Assembly (NCBI RefSeq): GCF_006517815.1
Contig: NZ_CP041198.1
Span: 3,472,001-3,536,000, forward strand
DNA length: 64,000 nucleotides
Direction of reading: 5' to 3'
DNA from: Pseudarthrobacter sp. NIBRBAC000502770
Lineage (GTDB): Bacteria; Actinomycetota; Actinomycetes; Actinomycetales; Micrococcaceae
This document shows, piece after piece, positions 51,091-60,057 of this stretch (its first letter is position 1; every line of letters starts with the position of its first letter). A program made the position numbers and the translations under genes. The notes under the pieces are model-generated. The model was not told the origin of the DNA. It did no database searches and saw only the letters and a program-made list of their open reading frames with translations.

Positions 51091-52456
51091 GGACCGCCTC
51101 AACAGCCCCGTCAGGCAAGCGCACCGGCGTTTCCAGCCCGAGGTGCTCGCGGAGGGTGCTGCCCCGGTATTCAGTGGGGTACACGCCGCGTTCCTGGAGT
51201 TCGGGGACCAGGTGGTTCACGATGTCGTCCAGGCCGGTGGGGATCAGCCACGGGGAAATGTTGAACCCGTCCACCGCGCCCACCCGCGCATACTCCGTCA
51301 GCTGGTCTGCCACCGCGGTATAGGAGCCGGTGAAGGTGGAATCGACCCGCGCCGTCTTCGAGGTGACGAACTGCCGGATGGACAGCCCCTTGTCCTTGGC
51401 CTCAGCCCGCCACTGGTCCGCCAGCTGCCGGGCCTTGGCGCCGTGGAAACCGCTGCCGCGGGTTTCAGACGTTTCCTCCACCACCGGATCGATCTCCGGC
51501 AGCGGGCCGTCCGGATCGTAGGAGGACAGCTCGCGGCCCCAGAACTGCTCCAGGTAGGCGATGGCCTGCTGCGGGCCGATCTGCAGGCTCCGCACCCACG
51601 CCTTCTTCTCGGCGGCTTCGGCGGCAGTGGGCGCCAGGATGAACTCACTGGCCGGCATGATTTGGACGGCATTGGCGCCACGGCCGGCGGCCACGGACCG
51701 CTCCACCAGGTCCTTCCGGAACTCCACGGCGTCGTCGAACTTGGGGTGGGCCGAGAAGATCACGTCCGCCTGCCGCGCGGCGAAGTTGCGGCCCTCCGGC
51801 GAATCCCCGGCCTGGAACAGCACCGGCCGGTACTGCGCACTGCGCGGCAGCCGGGGCGTGACGTCCACGGTGTAATGCTGCCCGTGGTGCACCACACGGC
51901 GGGCGGGACCGTCCGGCGTCTCCCAGGAATCCCAGATGCGCTTGGCCGTCTCCACGAAGGCCTCGGCGTGCTTGTACCGGTCGGCGTGGTCCAGGTAGCC
52001 GCCGCGGCGGAAGTTCGCTCCGGTCCAGGCGTTGTCAGTGGTCACGATGTTCCACGCCGCACGGCCGCCCGATATCAGGTCCAGTGAGGCGAGCCGGTGC
52101 GCCAAATCGGCGGGATCGTTGTAGGTGGTGTTCTGGGTGGCCACCAGGCCGATGTTCTTCGTCACCGACGCCAGGGCGGCGAGCATGGTCTGCGCATCCG
52201 GCCTGCCCACCACGTCCAGCGCGTGCGGGCGGCCCAGATGCTCCCGCAGGCGCAGCCCCTCGCCCAGGAAGAACGCGGCGAACAGGCCCCGCTCCGCCGT
52301 CTGGGCGATGCGGCGGAACGATTCGAAGTCCGTCTGGGAGCCCGATTCGGCGGCCTTCCAGATGGTGCCGGAGTTCACGCCCTGGAAGAAGACGCCGAAC
52401 TGGATCTGGCCGCTTGGCGTGAAGGCCTCGGATTTGGCACGGGTGTGCTGTGTCAT
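51083..52456 (-). CDS. NtaA/SnaA/DszA-type FMNH2-dependent monooxygenase
   Basis: The 457-residue protein is a long luciferase-fold monooxygenase of the NtaA/DmoA group: IQFGVFFQGVNSGTIWK at the N-terminus, FFLGEGLRLREHLG, NTTYNDPADLAHRLASLDLISGGRAAWNIVTTDN, VLFQAGDSPEGRNFAARQADVIF and the end FNISPWLIPTGLDDIVNHLVPELQERG. This group includes DszA, SnaA, dimethylsulfide monooxygenase and YtnJ and uses reduced FMN from a partner reductase. GGGAAAA precedes the ATG. It is the last gene of a six-gene minus-strand operon that includes an importer. A sulfur-containing substrate is inferred. Confidence 0.88.
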   Translation of the reverse strand: MTQHTRAKSEAFTPSGQIQFGVFFQGVNSGTIWKAAESGSQTDFESFRRIAQTAERGLFAAFFLGEGLRLREHLGRPHALDVVGRPDAQTMLAALASVTKNIGLVATQNTTYNDPADLAHRLASLDLISGGRAAWNIVTTDNAWTGANFRRGGYLDHADRYKHAEAFVETAKRIWDSWETPDGPARRVVHHGQHYTVDVTPRLPRSAQYRPVLFQAGDSPEGRNFAARQADVIFSAHPKFDDAVEFRKDLVERSVAAGRGANAVQIMPASEFILAPTAAEAAEKKAWVRSLQIGPQQAIAYLEQFWGRELSSYDPDGPLPEIDPVVEETSETRGSGFHGAKARQLADQWRAEAKDKGLSIRQFVTSKTARVDSTFTGSYTAVADQLTEYARVGAVDGFNISPWLIPTGLDDIVNHLVPELQERGVYPTEYRGSTLREHLGLETPVRLPDGAVEAVRA

Positions 52457-52466
52457 GGTTTTTCCC

Positions 52467-53525
52467 TTACTTTCCGGTGCCGGCTGCCGCGGCGGAGACG
52501 GTTGCATAGCGGCTGGCCGGGCGCTCCAGGCCCAGCAGGTCGCGGAAGGTGCCGTCCTGCACCACCGGGCGGAGGACTCCGCGGCTGCGCAGTTCCGGAA
52601 GGACCAGCCGGCCCAGCTCCTCGAGATCGACAAAAAGCGACGCCGGGTGCAGCCGCACGCCGTCGGCCGCCCTTAAAAGGTCGGACAGGAAGTCGGTGAG
52701 ACCGGCTGCGGAACCTGCAAAAGCCGCCCGGCCGCCGTCGAACGCTGCATCCCTCGCAGCCGCAGCCTGCCCGCGGGCGTCCAGGACGACGTCGAGCTCG
52801 GCGATCACGGCAACGGACGCCCCCACCCGGGCCCGGACGTCGCGGACCTCGGCGGCCAGCAGTTCCGCTGCGGGCGCAGTCACCAGCACGGCATCCACTG
52901 CGTCCGCCGGAACTTCTCCGAGCAGGGACGCGGGAACCAGTACCGGCAACTGCCCCTGGAGCGGCCGCGGAATGATGGATGGCCCCTTGACGGAATAGCC
53001 CGCGCCGGAAAAATCGGCAGGCGTCTGGAAATCGACATAGTGCAGCTTGTCCACGTCGATGTACCGGCCGGTGGCAACATCGCGGATCACGGCGTCGTCC
53101 TCCCAGGAATCCCACAGGCGGCGGGACACCTCGATGGATGCGGCCGCTTCCTGCCCCAGCGCCTCGCCGGCAACGGAAGCACGGCCGACGGCGGCAGCCG
53201 CCCCAGGTGCGTCGGCGGCGGTGGCGATCCACCCGGCCCGGCCGCCGGACACGTAGTCCAGGCTGGCCAGCTGGGTGGAGACGTGGAAGGGCTCGGTGTA
53301 GACGGTGTCCACCTCCGGGACCAGCGCAATGGTGTGCGTCACCGGCCCGGCGAAGGCCGCCCGCTGCAGCGCGTTGGCGCGGCCCGGAGCGGGTGCGTCG
53401 GTGAAGGTTGCTGCATGGAAGCCCGCGGACTCTGCTGCCAGCACGGCCCGGGTGAGGTGCGCGCCGTCCCAGCCGGCGCCGTCGAGCTCGATCGCCAGGA
53501 AGCCCGGCTTTTCAAAGGTACTCAC
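52467..53525 (-). CDS. LLM class flavin-dependent monooxygenase
   Basis: The 352-residue protein is a second, more divergent luciferase-family member: LAIELDGAGWDGAHLTRAVLAAESAGFHAATFTD, TEPFHVSTQLASLDYVSGGRAGWI and LRDLLGLERP-like C-terminus (FRDLLGLERPASRY), resembling the tail of the neighbouring enzyme. It is somewhat short for the DszA group. Its GTG start overlaps the stop codon of the DUF1684 gene (GTGA), so translation is coupled. It probably acts with the other monooxygenase on the imported compound or on a derivative. Confidence 0.8.
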   Translation of the reverse strand: MSTFEKPGFLAIELDGAGWDGAHLTRAVLAAESAGFHAATFTDAPAPGRANALQRAAFAGPVTHTIALVPEVDTVYTEPFHVSTQLASLDYVSGGRAGWIATAADAPGAAAAVGRASVAGEALGQEAAASIEVSRRLWDSWEDDAVIRDVATGRYIDVDKLHYVDFQTPADFSGAGYSVKGPSIIPRPLQGQLPVLVPASLLGEVPADAVDAVLVTAPAAELLAAEVRDVRARVGASVAVIAELDVVLDARGQAAAARDAAFDGGRAAFAGSAAGLTDFLSDLLRAADGVRLHPASLFVDLEELGRLVLPELRSRGVLRPVVQDGTFRDLLGLERPASRYATVSAAAAGTGK

Positions 53526-54358
53526 TGCTGGTCCTGACGTTCGTAGGGAGTCTTTTCGCCGGCTTCGATGGCCACGGGAAGCCGGTTTTCGGCCGGCGGC
53601 AGCGGGCAGGTGGCCAGGTCCGTGTAGGCGCACGGCAGGTTCACGGCCCGGTTGAAGTCCAGCACCACGGACCCGTCCGCGGCGGGCACCACCGAAAGGG
53701 AGCGGTTGGCCGCGTAGGTGGTCTTGCCGGAGGTCTGGTCGGTGAACAGCACGGACAGGGAGCCGGGCGCGTGGCCGTTGAACGCGGTCAGCGCCAGCTC
53801 CTGGCCGGCCAGCTTGAAGCGGATCTCGCCGGGTGCCTCGTAGACATGCTGGATGCCTTCCACGGCTGCACCCACGGTGGTGGGCCGCGGCGCCTCGAAC
53901 GGCACGAAGGTCCCGCGGACGGCGTACGCAGCATCCGGGGAGTAGGCGGGCGTGCCCTGGTAGGCCTGCAACAGCGGGTTTTCGGGGTGACGCGGCCGCA
54001 CGATGTACTCGCCGCCCCGCTTGGCCAGTTCAATGACGGTCTCGCCGGACACCAGGTTGATGCCGCCGCGTTCTTCAACGGGGCCAAACTCCAGCGACGC
54101 GCCGGCTTCCGTGTTCAGCTCCGTGCCGTCCTGCTGCAGGCTGTCACCCGGTTCCAAAAGGACGCGGACAACGTCGGCCGCCACGCTCCAGGTGCCCGGG
54201 GCGCCTTCCAGCCGGGTGGGTTCGCTGCCCAGCCAGTGCAGGTGGGTCACCGCCAGGAAGCCGTGCGGGTGGGCGCGCTGCTGTTCGTGGGCGGCGTGCC
54301 ATTCCTGCCAGTCGGCGTCGAAGGACTCGAGGGCGGTTTCCGTGCGTACTGCGTTCAT
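53522..54358 (-). CDS. DUF1684 domain-containing protein
   Basis: The 278-residue protein contains the conserved DUF1684 features: a start helix (WQEWHAAHEQQRAHPHGFLAVTHLHWL), GINLVSGETVIELAKRGGEYIVRPRHPENPLL, and the C-terminal VLDFNRAVNLPCAYTDLATCPLPPAENRLPVAIEAGE. The family is small and cytosolic and its function is unknown; the invariant end NPPCAYT..ATCPLPP.EN.L is seen here with Asn-Leu-Pro. ATG overlaps the stop of the binding-protein gene (ATGA) and its own stop overlaps the next GTG, so it is deeply embedded in the operon. A role in metabolism of the imported compound is likely. Confidence 0.88.
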   Translation of the reverse strand: MNAVRTETALESFDADWQEWHAAHEQQRAHPHGFLAVTHLHWLGSEPTRLEGAPGTWSVAADVVRVLLEPGDSLQQDGTELNTEAGASLEFGPVEERGGINLVSGETVIELAKRGGEYIVRPRHPENPLLQAYQGTPAYSPDAAYAVRGTFVPFEAPRPTTVGAAVEGIQHVYEAPGEIRFKLAGQELALTAFNGHAPGSLSVLFTDQTSGKTTYAANRSLSVVPAADGSVVLDFNRAVNLPCAYTDLATCPLPPAENRLPVAIEAGEKTPYERQDQQ

Positions 54359-55413
54359 GATGCCTTCCCCGCCTGTGACGGAGCGGCCGTGGCGGTTGCC
54401 GGCGTGGCCGCGAAGTTTTCCGCTGTGATGGTCTTGGATTCCGGCAGGGCTTCCTCTGACAGGCCCCAGCGTTCCAGGACCTTCCCGTAGGAGCCGTCCC
54501 CGATGACCTCGTTGAGGGCCTCGGAAATCACCGGCGCCAGCCCGTTGCCGCGCAGCGTGGTGGCGGCCACCAGGGTCTCGGACGGCCAACCGGCGTTGAC
54601 CTTGCCCACCACTTTCAGGTCGTCCCGGGTGTTTTCCCGGTACACGGTGGAGGGGTACGGCGCGATGTTCAGGTCCGTCCGGCCGGAGGAGAGCGCCAGG
54701 ATGGTGTCGGCGTCGGAGGAGTAGTACTGCAGCGTGGCCGGGGCCTTGCCTTTGGCCTCCAGCTCCTTGTTCCAGGCCAGCAGGATCTTCTCCTGGTTGG
54801 TTCCGGAGCCCACGGAGACCTTCAGGCCGGAGATGTCGTCCGCGCCCTTGATGTCATAGGTGGCGGACTTCTTCGCCTCGAACCCCATGTACGCGGCCCG
54901 GTAGCTGGCAAAGTCGAACAGCTTCACCCGGTCCTTGTTCACGCCCACGTTGGAGAAGACGGCCTCGAAGTCGCCGGACTGGGTCTTCAGCGGCCAGTTC
55001 TCCCAGGACGTGACCTGCACGTCCAGCTCCAGGCCCAGCTTGTCCGCCACCAGCTGCGCGACGTCCAGCTCGGAGCCGATCGGCGTCTTGTCGTCCGTTG
55101 CGTGGAAGGACAGCGGGATGGAACCGGCCGTCGTGGCCACCGTCAGCTTGCCGTCCTTGCTGATCAGCGCGGGAACCTTGGCGGCGAGCGCCGCGTCCTT
55201 CTCCGCGCGGATCCGCTGCTGGTCCGGGGAGGTGTTGTAGACCACGCCGTTTCGGGCCGCCGTCGCCTGCGCCCCTCCGGTGGGGTTGCCGGCGGCGGAG
55301 GCGCCGGGGTCCGCGCAGCCGGCGAGCGCGGCTGAACCAAGGAGTGCCGTGCCGAGGAGTACGACGGCGGGACGCGCCGCGAGGGCGCGGCGGCGGCTGG
55401 TGGGGAAAGCCAT
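54355..55413 (-). CDS. Polar amino acid-type ABC transporter substrate-binding lipoprotein
   Basis: The 352-residue protein has a lipoprotein signal (LGSAALAGCADPG, Cys near residue 32) and a type 3 binding fold: DGKLTVATTAGSIPLSFHATDDKTPIGSELDVAQLVADKLGLEL, EAVFSNVGVNKDRVKLFDF and VGSGTNQEKILLAW. It is a paralogue of 11270-12247. It feeds the permease and ATPase encoded 9 nt and further upstream. Likely ligands are sulfur-containing or modified amino acids such as cystine, judged by context and by similarity to cystine-type binding proteins. AAGGAA lies 5 nt before the ATG. Confidence 0.9.
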   Translation of the reverse strand: MAFPTSRRRALAARPAVVLLGTALLGSAALAGCADPGASAAGNPTGGAQATAARNGVVYNTSPDQQRIRAEKDAALAAKVPALISKDGKLTVATTAGSIPLSFHATDDKTPIGSELDVAQLVADKLGLELDVQVTSWENWPLKTQSGDFEAVFSNVGVNKDRVKLFDFASYRAAYMGFEAKKSATYDIKGADDISGLKVSVGSGTNQEKILLAWNKELEAKGKAPATLQYYSSDADTILALSSGRTDLNIAPYPSTVYRENTRDDLKVVGKVNAGWPSETLVAATTLRGNGLAPVISEALNEVIGDGSYGKVLERWGLSEEALPESKTITAENFAATPATATAAPSQAGKAS

Positions 55414-55422
55414 GGGAGTTCC

Positions 55423-56232
55423 TTAGATGTTGAAGGCCGGTTCAAGCACCTTGGAGAAGAAGCTCCGGGTGCGCGGTTCCTGGGGGTTGCTGAAGATGTC
55501 CTGCGGGGTGCCCTGTTCCACGATCTGGCCTTGGTCCATGAACACCACGGTGTCCGCCACGTCGCGGGCGAAGCCCATCTCGTGGGTGACGATAATCAGC
55601 GTGGTGCCGGACTTGGCGAGTTCACGGATGACGTCCAGGACCTCGTTCACCAGTTCGGGGTCCAGGGCGGAGGTGGGCTCGTCGAACAGCAGGATCTTGG
55701 GGTCCAGGGCCAGCGCGCGGGCAATCGCCACGCGCTGCTGCTGGCCGCCGGAGAGCTGGCGCGGGTAGGCGTCAGCCCGGTCCTTGAGGCCCACCCGGTC
55801 CAGCAGTTCCAGGCCGCGGCGGCGGGCTTCCGCCTTGGAGCGGCCCTGCGCCACCACCGGCGCTTCCGCCACGTTCTCCAGCGCGGTCAGGTGCGGGAAC
55901 AGGTTGAAGTTCTGGAACACCATGCCAATGTCGGTGCGCTGTTTCAGGATCTCCTTTTCCCGCAGTTCGTGCAGCCGGTCGCCGCGGACTTCGTAGCCCA
56001 CCAGCCGGCCGTCGATGGTGATGTGGCCGCCGTCCACCTTCTCCAGGTGGTTGATGGTGCGCAGCAGGGTGGACTTGCCGGATCCGGAGGGGCCCACGAT
56101 CACGGCTACTCCCCCGGGTTCCACGGTGAGGCTGACGCCTTTGAGGACTTCCGTGGGGCCGAAGGATTTGCGGACGCCGGTGATCTCCACCAGGCCGCGG
56201 GTGGCAGTGGGGGCGGTAAGGGTCTCAGTCAT
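55423..56232 (-). CDS. Polar amino acid ABC transporter ATPase (GlnQ/HisP type)
   Basis: The 269-residue ATPase has Walker [10 protein letters not shown] (near residue 46), Q-loop [10 protein letters not shown], signature [16 protein letters not shown] (near 157), Walker [15 protein letters not shown] and [13 protein letters not shown] with the switch His. This is the standard sequence of polar amino acid importers. Its ATG overlaps the stop of the permease gene by one base (TGATG), so both are co-translated. The binding protein follows after 9 nt. Confidence 0.95.
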   Translation of the reverse strand: MTETLTAPTATRGLVEITGVRKSFGPTEVLKGVSLTVEPGGVAVIVGPSGSGKSTLLRTINHLEKVDGGHITIDGRLVGYEVRGDRLHELREKEILKQRTDIGMVFQNFNLFPHLTALENVAEAPVVAQGRSKAEARRRGLELLDRVGLKDRADAYPRQLSGGQQQRVAIARALALDPKILLFDEPTSALDPELVNEVLDVIRELAKSGTTLIIVTHEMGFARDVADTVVFMDQGQIVEQGTPQDIFSNPQEPRTRSFFSKVLEPAFNI

Positions 56233-57258
56233 CAGAAGTTCCTCCGGGTGGGGACTGCCGCGTGGGTGGCGAAGAATTTGCGGGCCTTCTGCAGGGGCGT
56301 CAGCGGCAGGTTCCGCACCGCGCCCTTGGAGTAGTGCCGTTCGATGTAGTACTGGAAGACGCTCAGCACGGAGGTGATCACGATGTACCAGAGCGTGGCC
56401 ACCAGCAGCAGCGGCAGGACCTGCTGCGTGCGGTTGTAGATGACCTGCACCGTGTAGAACAGCTCGGAGTAGGCCAGGACGTAGACGATCGAGGTGCCCT
56501 TGACCAGGCCGATGATCTCGTTGAACGCGGTGGGCAGGATGGCGCGCATGGCCTGCGGCAGGACGATCCGGGTGGAACGGCGCCAGGCCGGGATGCCCAG
56601 GGCGGCCGCGGCTTCCAGCTGGCCCTGGTCCACGGACAGGATGCCGCCGCGGATGATCTCCGCCGAGTACGCCGCCTGGTTCAGGGTCAACCCCAGCACT
56701 GCTGCCGCGAACTGGCTGATCAGTGTGGTGGTCTGGACCTCGAAGAAGCGGACATCGGTGAACGGGATCCCTAAGCTGATCTTCTCGTACAGGTAGCCCA
56801 GGTTGTACCAAAGAAGCATCTGGACCAGCAGCGGCGTGGACCGGAAGATCCAGGAGAAGGTCCAGGACACCGAGACCAGCAGCGGCGATGCGGACAGCCG
56901 CATCAGCGCCAGGATGAAGCCCAGCACGAACCCCAGGATGCCGGAGATGGCGGTCAGCTTCAGCGTTTCCACCAGCCCGTTGACCACCGACTGGGCGGTG
57001 AACCACTGCGCCACCACGCCCCACTCCCAGCGCGGGTTGGTGGCCAGGGACCACGCCACCGCCAGGACGCCGAGCGCGACGACGGCAGTCCCCACCCAGC
57101 GCCACGGATGCTTTGCTGCCACCACCCGGTAGGACGAGTAGTCCGGGGCCTTCCGGGCGGCCGCCCCATCTTCGGGCCGCCGGGTTTTCGGTGGCGTTTC
57201 CGCCGGCGGTGCCGGCTGGCTGTTGTGACTGCGCCACGGTCGTTGCTGCTGAACTCAT
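56232..57258 (-). pseudogene. Polar amino acid ABC permease (HisM type), apparently frameshifted near the N-terminus
   Basis: From 57125 (GTG) to 56232 there is a 297-residue permease with about five helices and the EAA loop [27 protein letters not shown]. The upstream start looks like ATG 57258 (GAGGTGG 4 nt before it) reading [20 protein letters not shown]; that frame goes wrong after about residue 28, and the correct continuation ([21 protein letters not shown]) lies in the +1 frame. A single extra base near 57170-57185 (run AACCCGGCGGCCCG) would explain it. No ribosome binding site serves GTG 57125. It may be a sequencing error, a real mutation or an unusual start; the transmembrane body is intact, so I call the gene possibly functional. 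Confidence 0.6.
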
Positions 57259-57537
57259 GTGCCACCTCGCTTCTCGTCGTGGGATCCGGATGGGCGTTGC
57301 CCCGGGTGGGACCGTTCGGCCCCTTGCTGGCTGCAAATCTAGGACCGGCCGGAACGGCCCAGCAAGGCGGCAGGTTGCAATAGTTCACGGGGCTTCGTAC
57401 GGCGTCATGAGTCGATTCTTTGCGTCCCGTAACGCGCCGTGACGCGGAGTTAACGGCCGTGACCAGGCGCTCGACCGCCGTCGTCACGGCTGCCTAGCAT
57501 GGGCACTCAATCCCAGCCCCCACTGTCAGGAGCATCC
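57259..57537. promoter_or_regulatory. Divergent promoter region with GCCGTGAC repeats
   Basis: GCCGTGAC occurs at 57436-57443 and 57456-57463 (20 bp apart) and inverted at 57483-57490. On the plus strand TCGACC (57471-57476), an 18-bp spacer and TAGCAT (57495-57500) form a plausible promoter overlapped by these repeats. On the minus strand TAGATT (57341-57336) may be the -10 of the importer operon. Together they suggest one regulator for both directions. Confidence 0.5.
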
Positions 57538-59475
57538 ATGCCAGCCACCATCCCGGCCATCGTCTTCATTGGCGGCGGACCGCGCACGGCCGGTGTGCTG
57601 GAACGGATAGCGGCCAACCGGCCTGACGTCTTCGCGGGCCCGCTGCAGATCCATGTGGTGGAACCGCACGTCCCCGGTTCGGGCCGGATCTGGCGGTACG
57701 ACCAGGACCCCGGCCTCCTGCTGAACTCCATGGCGGAGGACATCACCATGTTCACGGACGAGTCGGTGGACTGCGCCGGCCCCGCCGCCCCCGGCCCCGG
57801 TTTGGCCGAGTGGGCCGCAGGCGTCCTGGATGCCACCATCATCGACGTGCCGGACTTCCCGCAGCAGCTGTGGGACCAGCTCCGCGCGCTGACGGGCAGC
57901 ACCTTCCCCACCCGCCGGCTGCAGAGCCAGTACCTGGAGTGGTTCTTCCGCCGGGCCGCCAAGTCGCTGGGCCGCAGCGTGGCGGTGCACCGGACCACCG
58001 CCCTCGGCATTGCCGCTGTGGATGGCGGCCATGAGGTGGAGCTGGCCAATGGCCGGACGCTGCACGCAGACATTGTCGTCACCGCCCTGGGGCACACTGA
58101 CTCCCGCCCGGACGCCGTCTCCGCCGGGTTCGCGGACTTCGCCGCCCGGCACGGCGGCTACCACGCGGCACCCAGCTACACCACCGACGTCGACTACTCC
58201 CCCATCGCCGCCGGGCAGGACGTGATCGTCGCCGGGATGGGCCTGGCGTTTGTTGACCTGCTGGTCCTGCTCATGGAGGGGCGCGGCGGCAGGTTCCAGG
58301 AAACGGACGACGGCGGGCTGCGCTACCTTCCGTCCGGACGGGAACCACGGCTGTGGGCAGGGTCGCGCCGTGGGGTTCCGTACCACTCCAAGATTTCCGC
58401 ACCCCTGCGCGGCCAGGCTCCAGGGCCGCTGCGGTTCTTCACTGCTGGTGCCGTGGACGCCCTCCTGGACGCCCACGGCGAACTGGACTTCCGGCAGCAC
58501 CTCTGGCCGCTCATTGCCAAGGAAGCAGGCTACTGCTACTACCGCGAACTCCTCACGGGCAGCCCGGAACGCGCGGCCATGGAATGGGAAGTGTTTGCCG
58601 CCCGTTATGCCGGGGTGGACTGGTACAGCGGCGAGCGCACGGACCTCGTGGCGGCTGCCGTGCCGGACCCGGGCCTGCACCTGGACCTGGAGCGGCTGGA
58701 CCGTCCCTTCGACGGTGTCCACTTTGCCGGCCACCAGGAGCTGCAGGACGCCGTGGCCGGGTATATAGAGAACGATCTCTCTTTACGGGACGGCCCGGAC
58801 CATCCGGAAACCCTGGCCCTGTTCCTGGCCCTGCTGCACGTGTACATGGAGGTGGGACGCGTGGTTCCGGCGGAACGCCTCAATGCCCGCTCGCAGCAGG
58901 TCATTCACGGCTGGTGGCACGGCTTTTTCAGCTTCGTGGATTCCGGTCCGCCGCCGCACAGGCTGCGCCAGATGCTGGCGCTGCACCGCGCCGGGGTGCT
59001 GCAGTTCCTTGGCCCCGGCCTGGAGGTATCCGCCGACGACGCCAGCGGGCTCTTTGTTGCTTCCTCCACGCAGTCGGGGGTGACCGTCACGGCCGCGGCC
59101 CTGATTGAGGCGCGGTTGCCGTCCACGTCCGTGGCCCGCTCGCTCAACCCGGTACTTTCTTCGCTGTATGACGGCGGCCTGGGCAGCGAACAGCAGCTGC
59201 TGACCTCGGACGGCATCCACTCCACCGGGAAGCTGCTGGTCTCTCCCGGGCACCACCTGGTGGACGCGGACGGCCGGGCGCAGGCAACCCTCTTCGGCGT
59301 CGGGCCGGGAACCTCCGGCTGGGGCGCCGGCGCCTTCGCCAGGCCCAACACCAACGCGGCGCCCTTCCGCGAGAACGATGCCCTGGCCCGGACCGTCCTC
59401 GGGGTTGCCCGGGACATCGCCTCCCAGGTGTCCGCCACAATGAGTCCAGAACCAGCCGCCGCCGGAAAGAACTAG
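57538..59475 (+). CDS. FAD/NAD(P)-binding protein, large
   Basis: The 645-residue protein starts with the dinucleotide motif AIVFIGGGPRTAGVLERIA (about residues 6-24) and the second block HVVEPHVPGSGRIWRYDQDPGLLLNSMAEDITMFT, which defines the NAD_binding_9 (FAD-NAD(P)) group. ATPPTRRLQSQYLEWFF-like sequence (TFPTRRLQSQYLEWFFRRA) and VVTALGHTD follow, with a long less-conserved C-terminal half. Members resemble N-hydroxylating or pyridine-dependent flavin oxidoreductases; their reactions are largely unknown. AGGAG lies 5 nt before the ATG. It is divergent from the importer/monooxygenase operon and followed by a GNAT gene, so it may supply a redox step for the same compound. Confidence 0.85.
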   Translation: MPATIPAIVFIGGGPRTAGVLERIAANRPDVFAGPLQIHVVEPHVPGSGRIWRYDQDPGLLLNSMAEDITMFTDESVDCAGPAAPGPGLAEWAAGVLDATIIDVPDFPQQLWDQLRALTGSTFPTRRLQSQYLEWFFRRAAKSLGRSVAVHRTTALGIAAVDGGHEVELANGRTLHADIVVTALGHTDSRPDAVSAGFADFAARHGGYHAAPSYTTDVDYSPIAAGQDVIVAGMGLAFVDLLVLLMEGRGGRFQETDDGGLRYLPSGREPRLWAGSRRGVPYHSKISAPLRGQAPGPLRFFTAGAVDALLDAHGELDFRQHLWPLIAKEAGYCYYRELLTGSPERAAMEWEVFAARYAGVDWYSGERTDLVAAAVPDPGLHLDLERLDRPFDGVHFAGHQELQDAVAGYIENDLSLRDGPDHPETLALFLALLHVYMEVGRVVPAERLNARSQQVIHGWWHGFFSFVDSGPPPHRLRQMLALHRAGVLQFLGPGLEVSADDASGLFVASSTQSGVTVTAAALIEARLPSTSVARSLNPVLSSLYDGGLGSEQQLLTSDGIHSTGKLLVSPGHHLVDADGRAQATLFGVGPGTSGWGAGAFARPNTNAAPFRENDALARTVLGVARDIASQVSATMSPEPAAAGKN

Positions 59476-59479
59476 CACC

Positions 59480-60010
59480 ATGACCGCAGAGTCCGATCTC
59501 AAGCCCCGCCCCCTCGATCCCGCCAGGCTGTCGGTCCTCAGCCTTCCCATGCACGATCCGCGGGTCCGGCCGCTCCTGGACGAGCTCGCCGTCGAATATG
59601 ACACCCGCTACGGGGACCTGTTTGGCCGCGGGGCCGCGGCAGAGGAACTGAACCGCTACCCGGCGGCCGAATTCGAGGGCCCGCACGGCGCCCTGCTGGT
59701 GATCCAGGAAGACGGCGAGTCAATCGCCGGCGGCGCGTTCCGCCGGTACGACCCCGCCACGGCGGAACTGAAGCGGATCTGGACGCACTCGGCACACCGC
59801 CGTCGTGGGCTGGCACGCCTGGTGCTCGCCGAACTCGAGGCGCTGGCCGCCGCCCGCGGCTACACCAGGCTGTACCTCACCACCGGTCCACGGCAGCCGG
59901 AGGCCAAGCACCTCTACCTGAACACCGGCTACCAGGCGCAGTTCGATCTCGACGCCGACCCGGAAACCATCGGGCCGCTGGCCTTCACCAAGGACCTGCC
60001 GAAAATTTGA
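59480..60010 (+). CDS. GNAT family N-acetyltransferase
   Basis: The 176-residue protein has the GNAT core, with the acetyl-CoA loop RIWTHSAHRRRGLARLVLAELEALAAARGYTRLYLTTG (about residues 95-132), where RRRGLA is the Q/RxxGxG/A motif, and the ending LYLNTGYQAQFDLDADP. It starts 4 nt after the flavoprotein stop, so the two are co-transcribed. In the ytm/snd sulfur operons a GNAT enzyme acetylates an alkylated cysteine before oxygenation; a like role here is an inference from neighbours. Other small-molecule or antibiotic acetyl transfer cannot be excluded. Confidence 0.88.
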   Translation: MTAESDLKPRPLDPARLSVLSLPMHDPRVRPLLDELAVEYDTRYGDLFGRGAAAEELNRYPAAEFEGPHGALLVIQEDGESIAGGAFRRYDPATAELKRIWTHSAHRRRGLARLVLAELEALAAARGYTRLYLTTGPRQPEAKHLYLNTGYQAQFDLDADPETIGPLAFTKDLPKI

Positions 60011-60045
60011 GTGCCCGGCCTGCCCGCCAGATGGGGTGACGCCGC

Positions 60046-60057
60046 TAAGCTGGCGCC
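60046..60057 (+). promoter_or_regulatory. Putative -10 box of a leaderless herA-like transcript
   Basis: TAAGCT at 60046-60051 lies 6 nt before the ATG at 60058 and there is no ribosome binding site. No -35 box was recognised. Confidence 0.4.
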
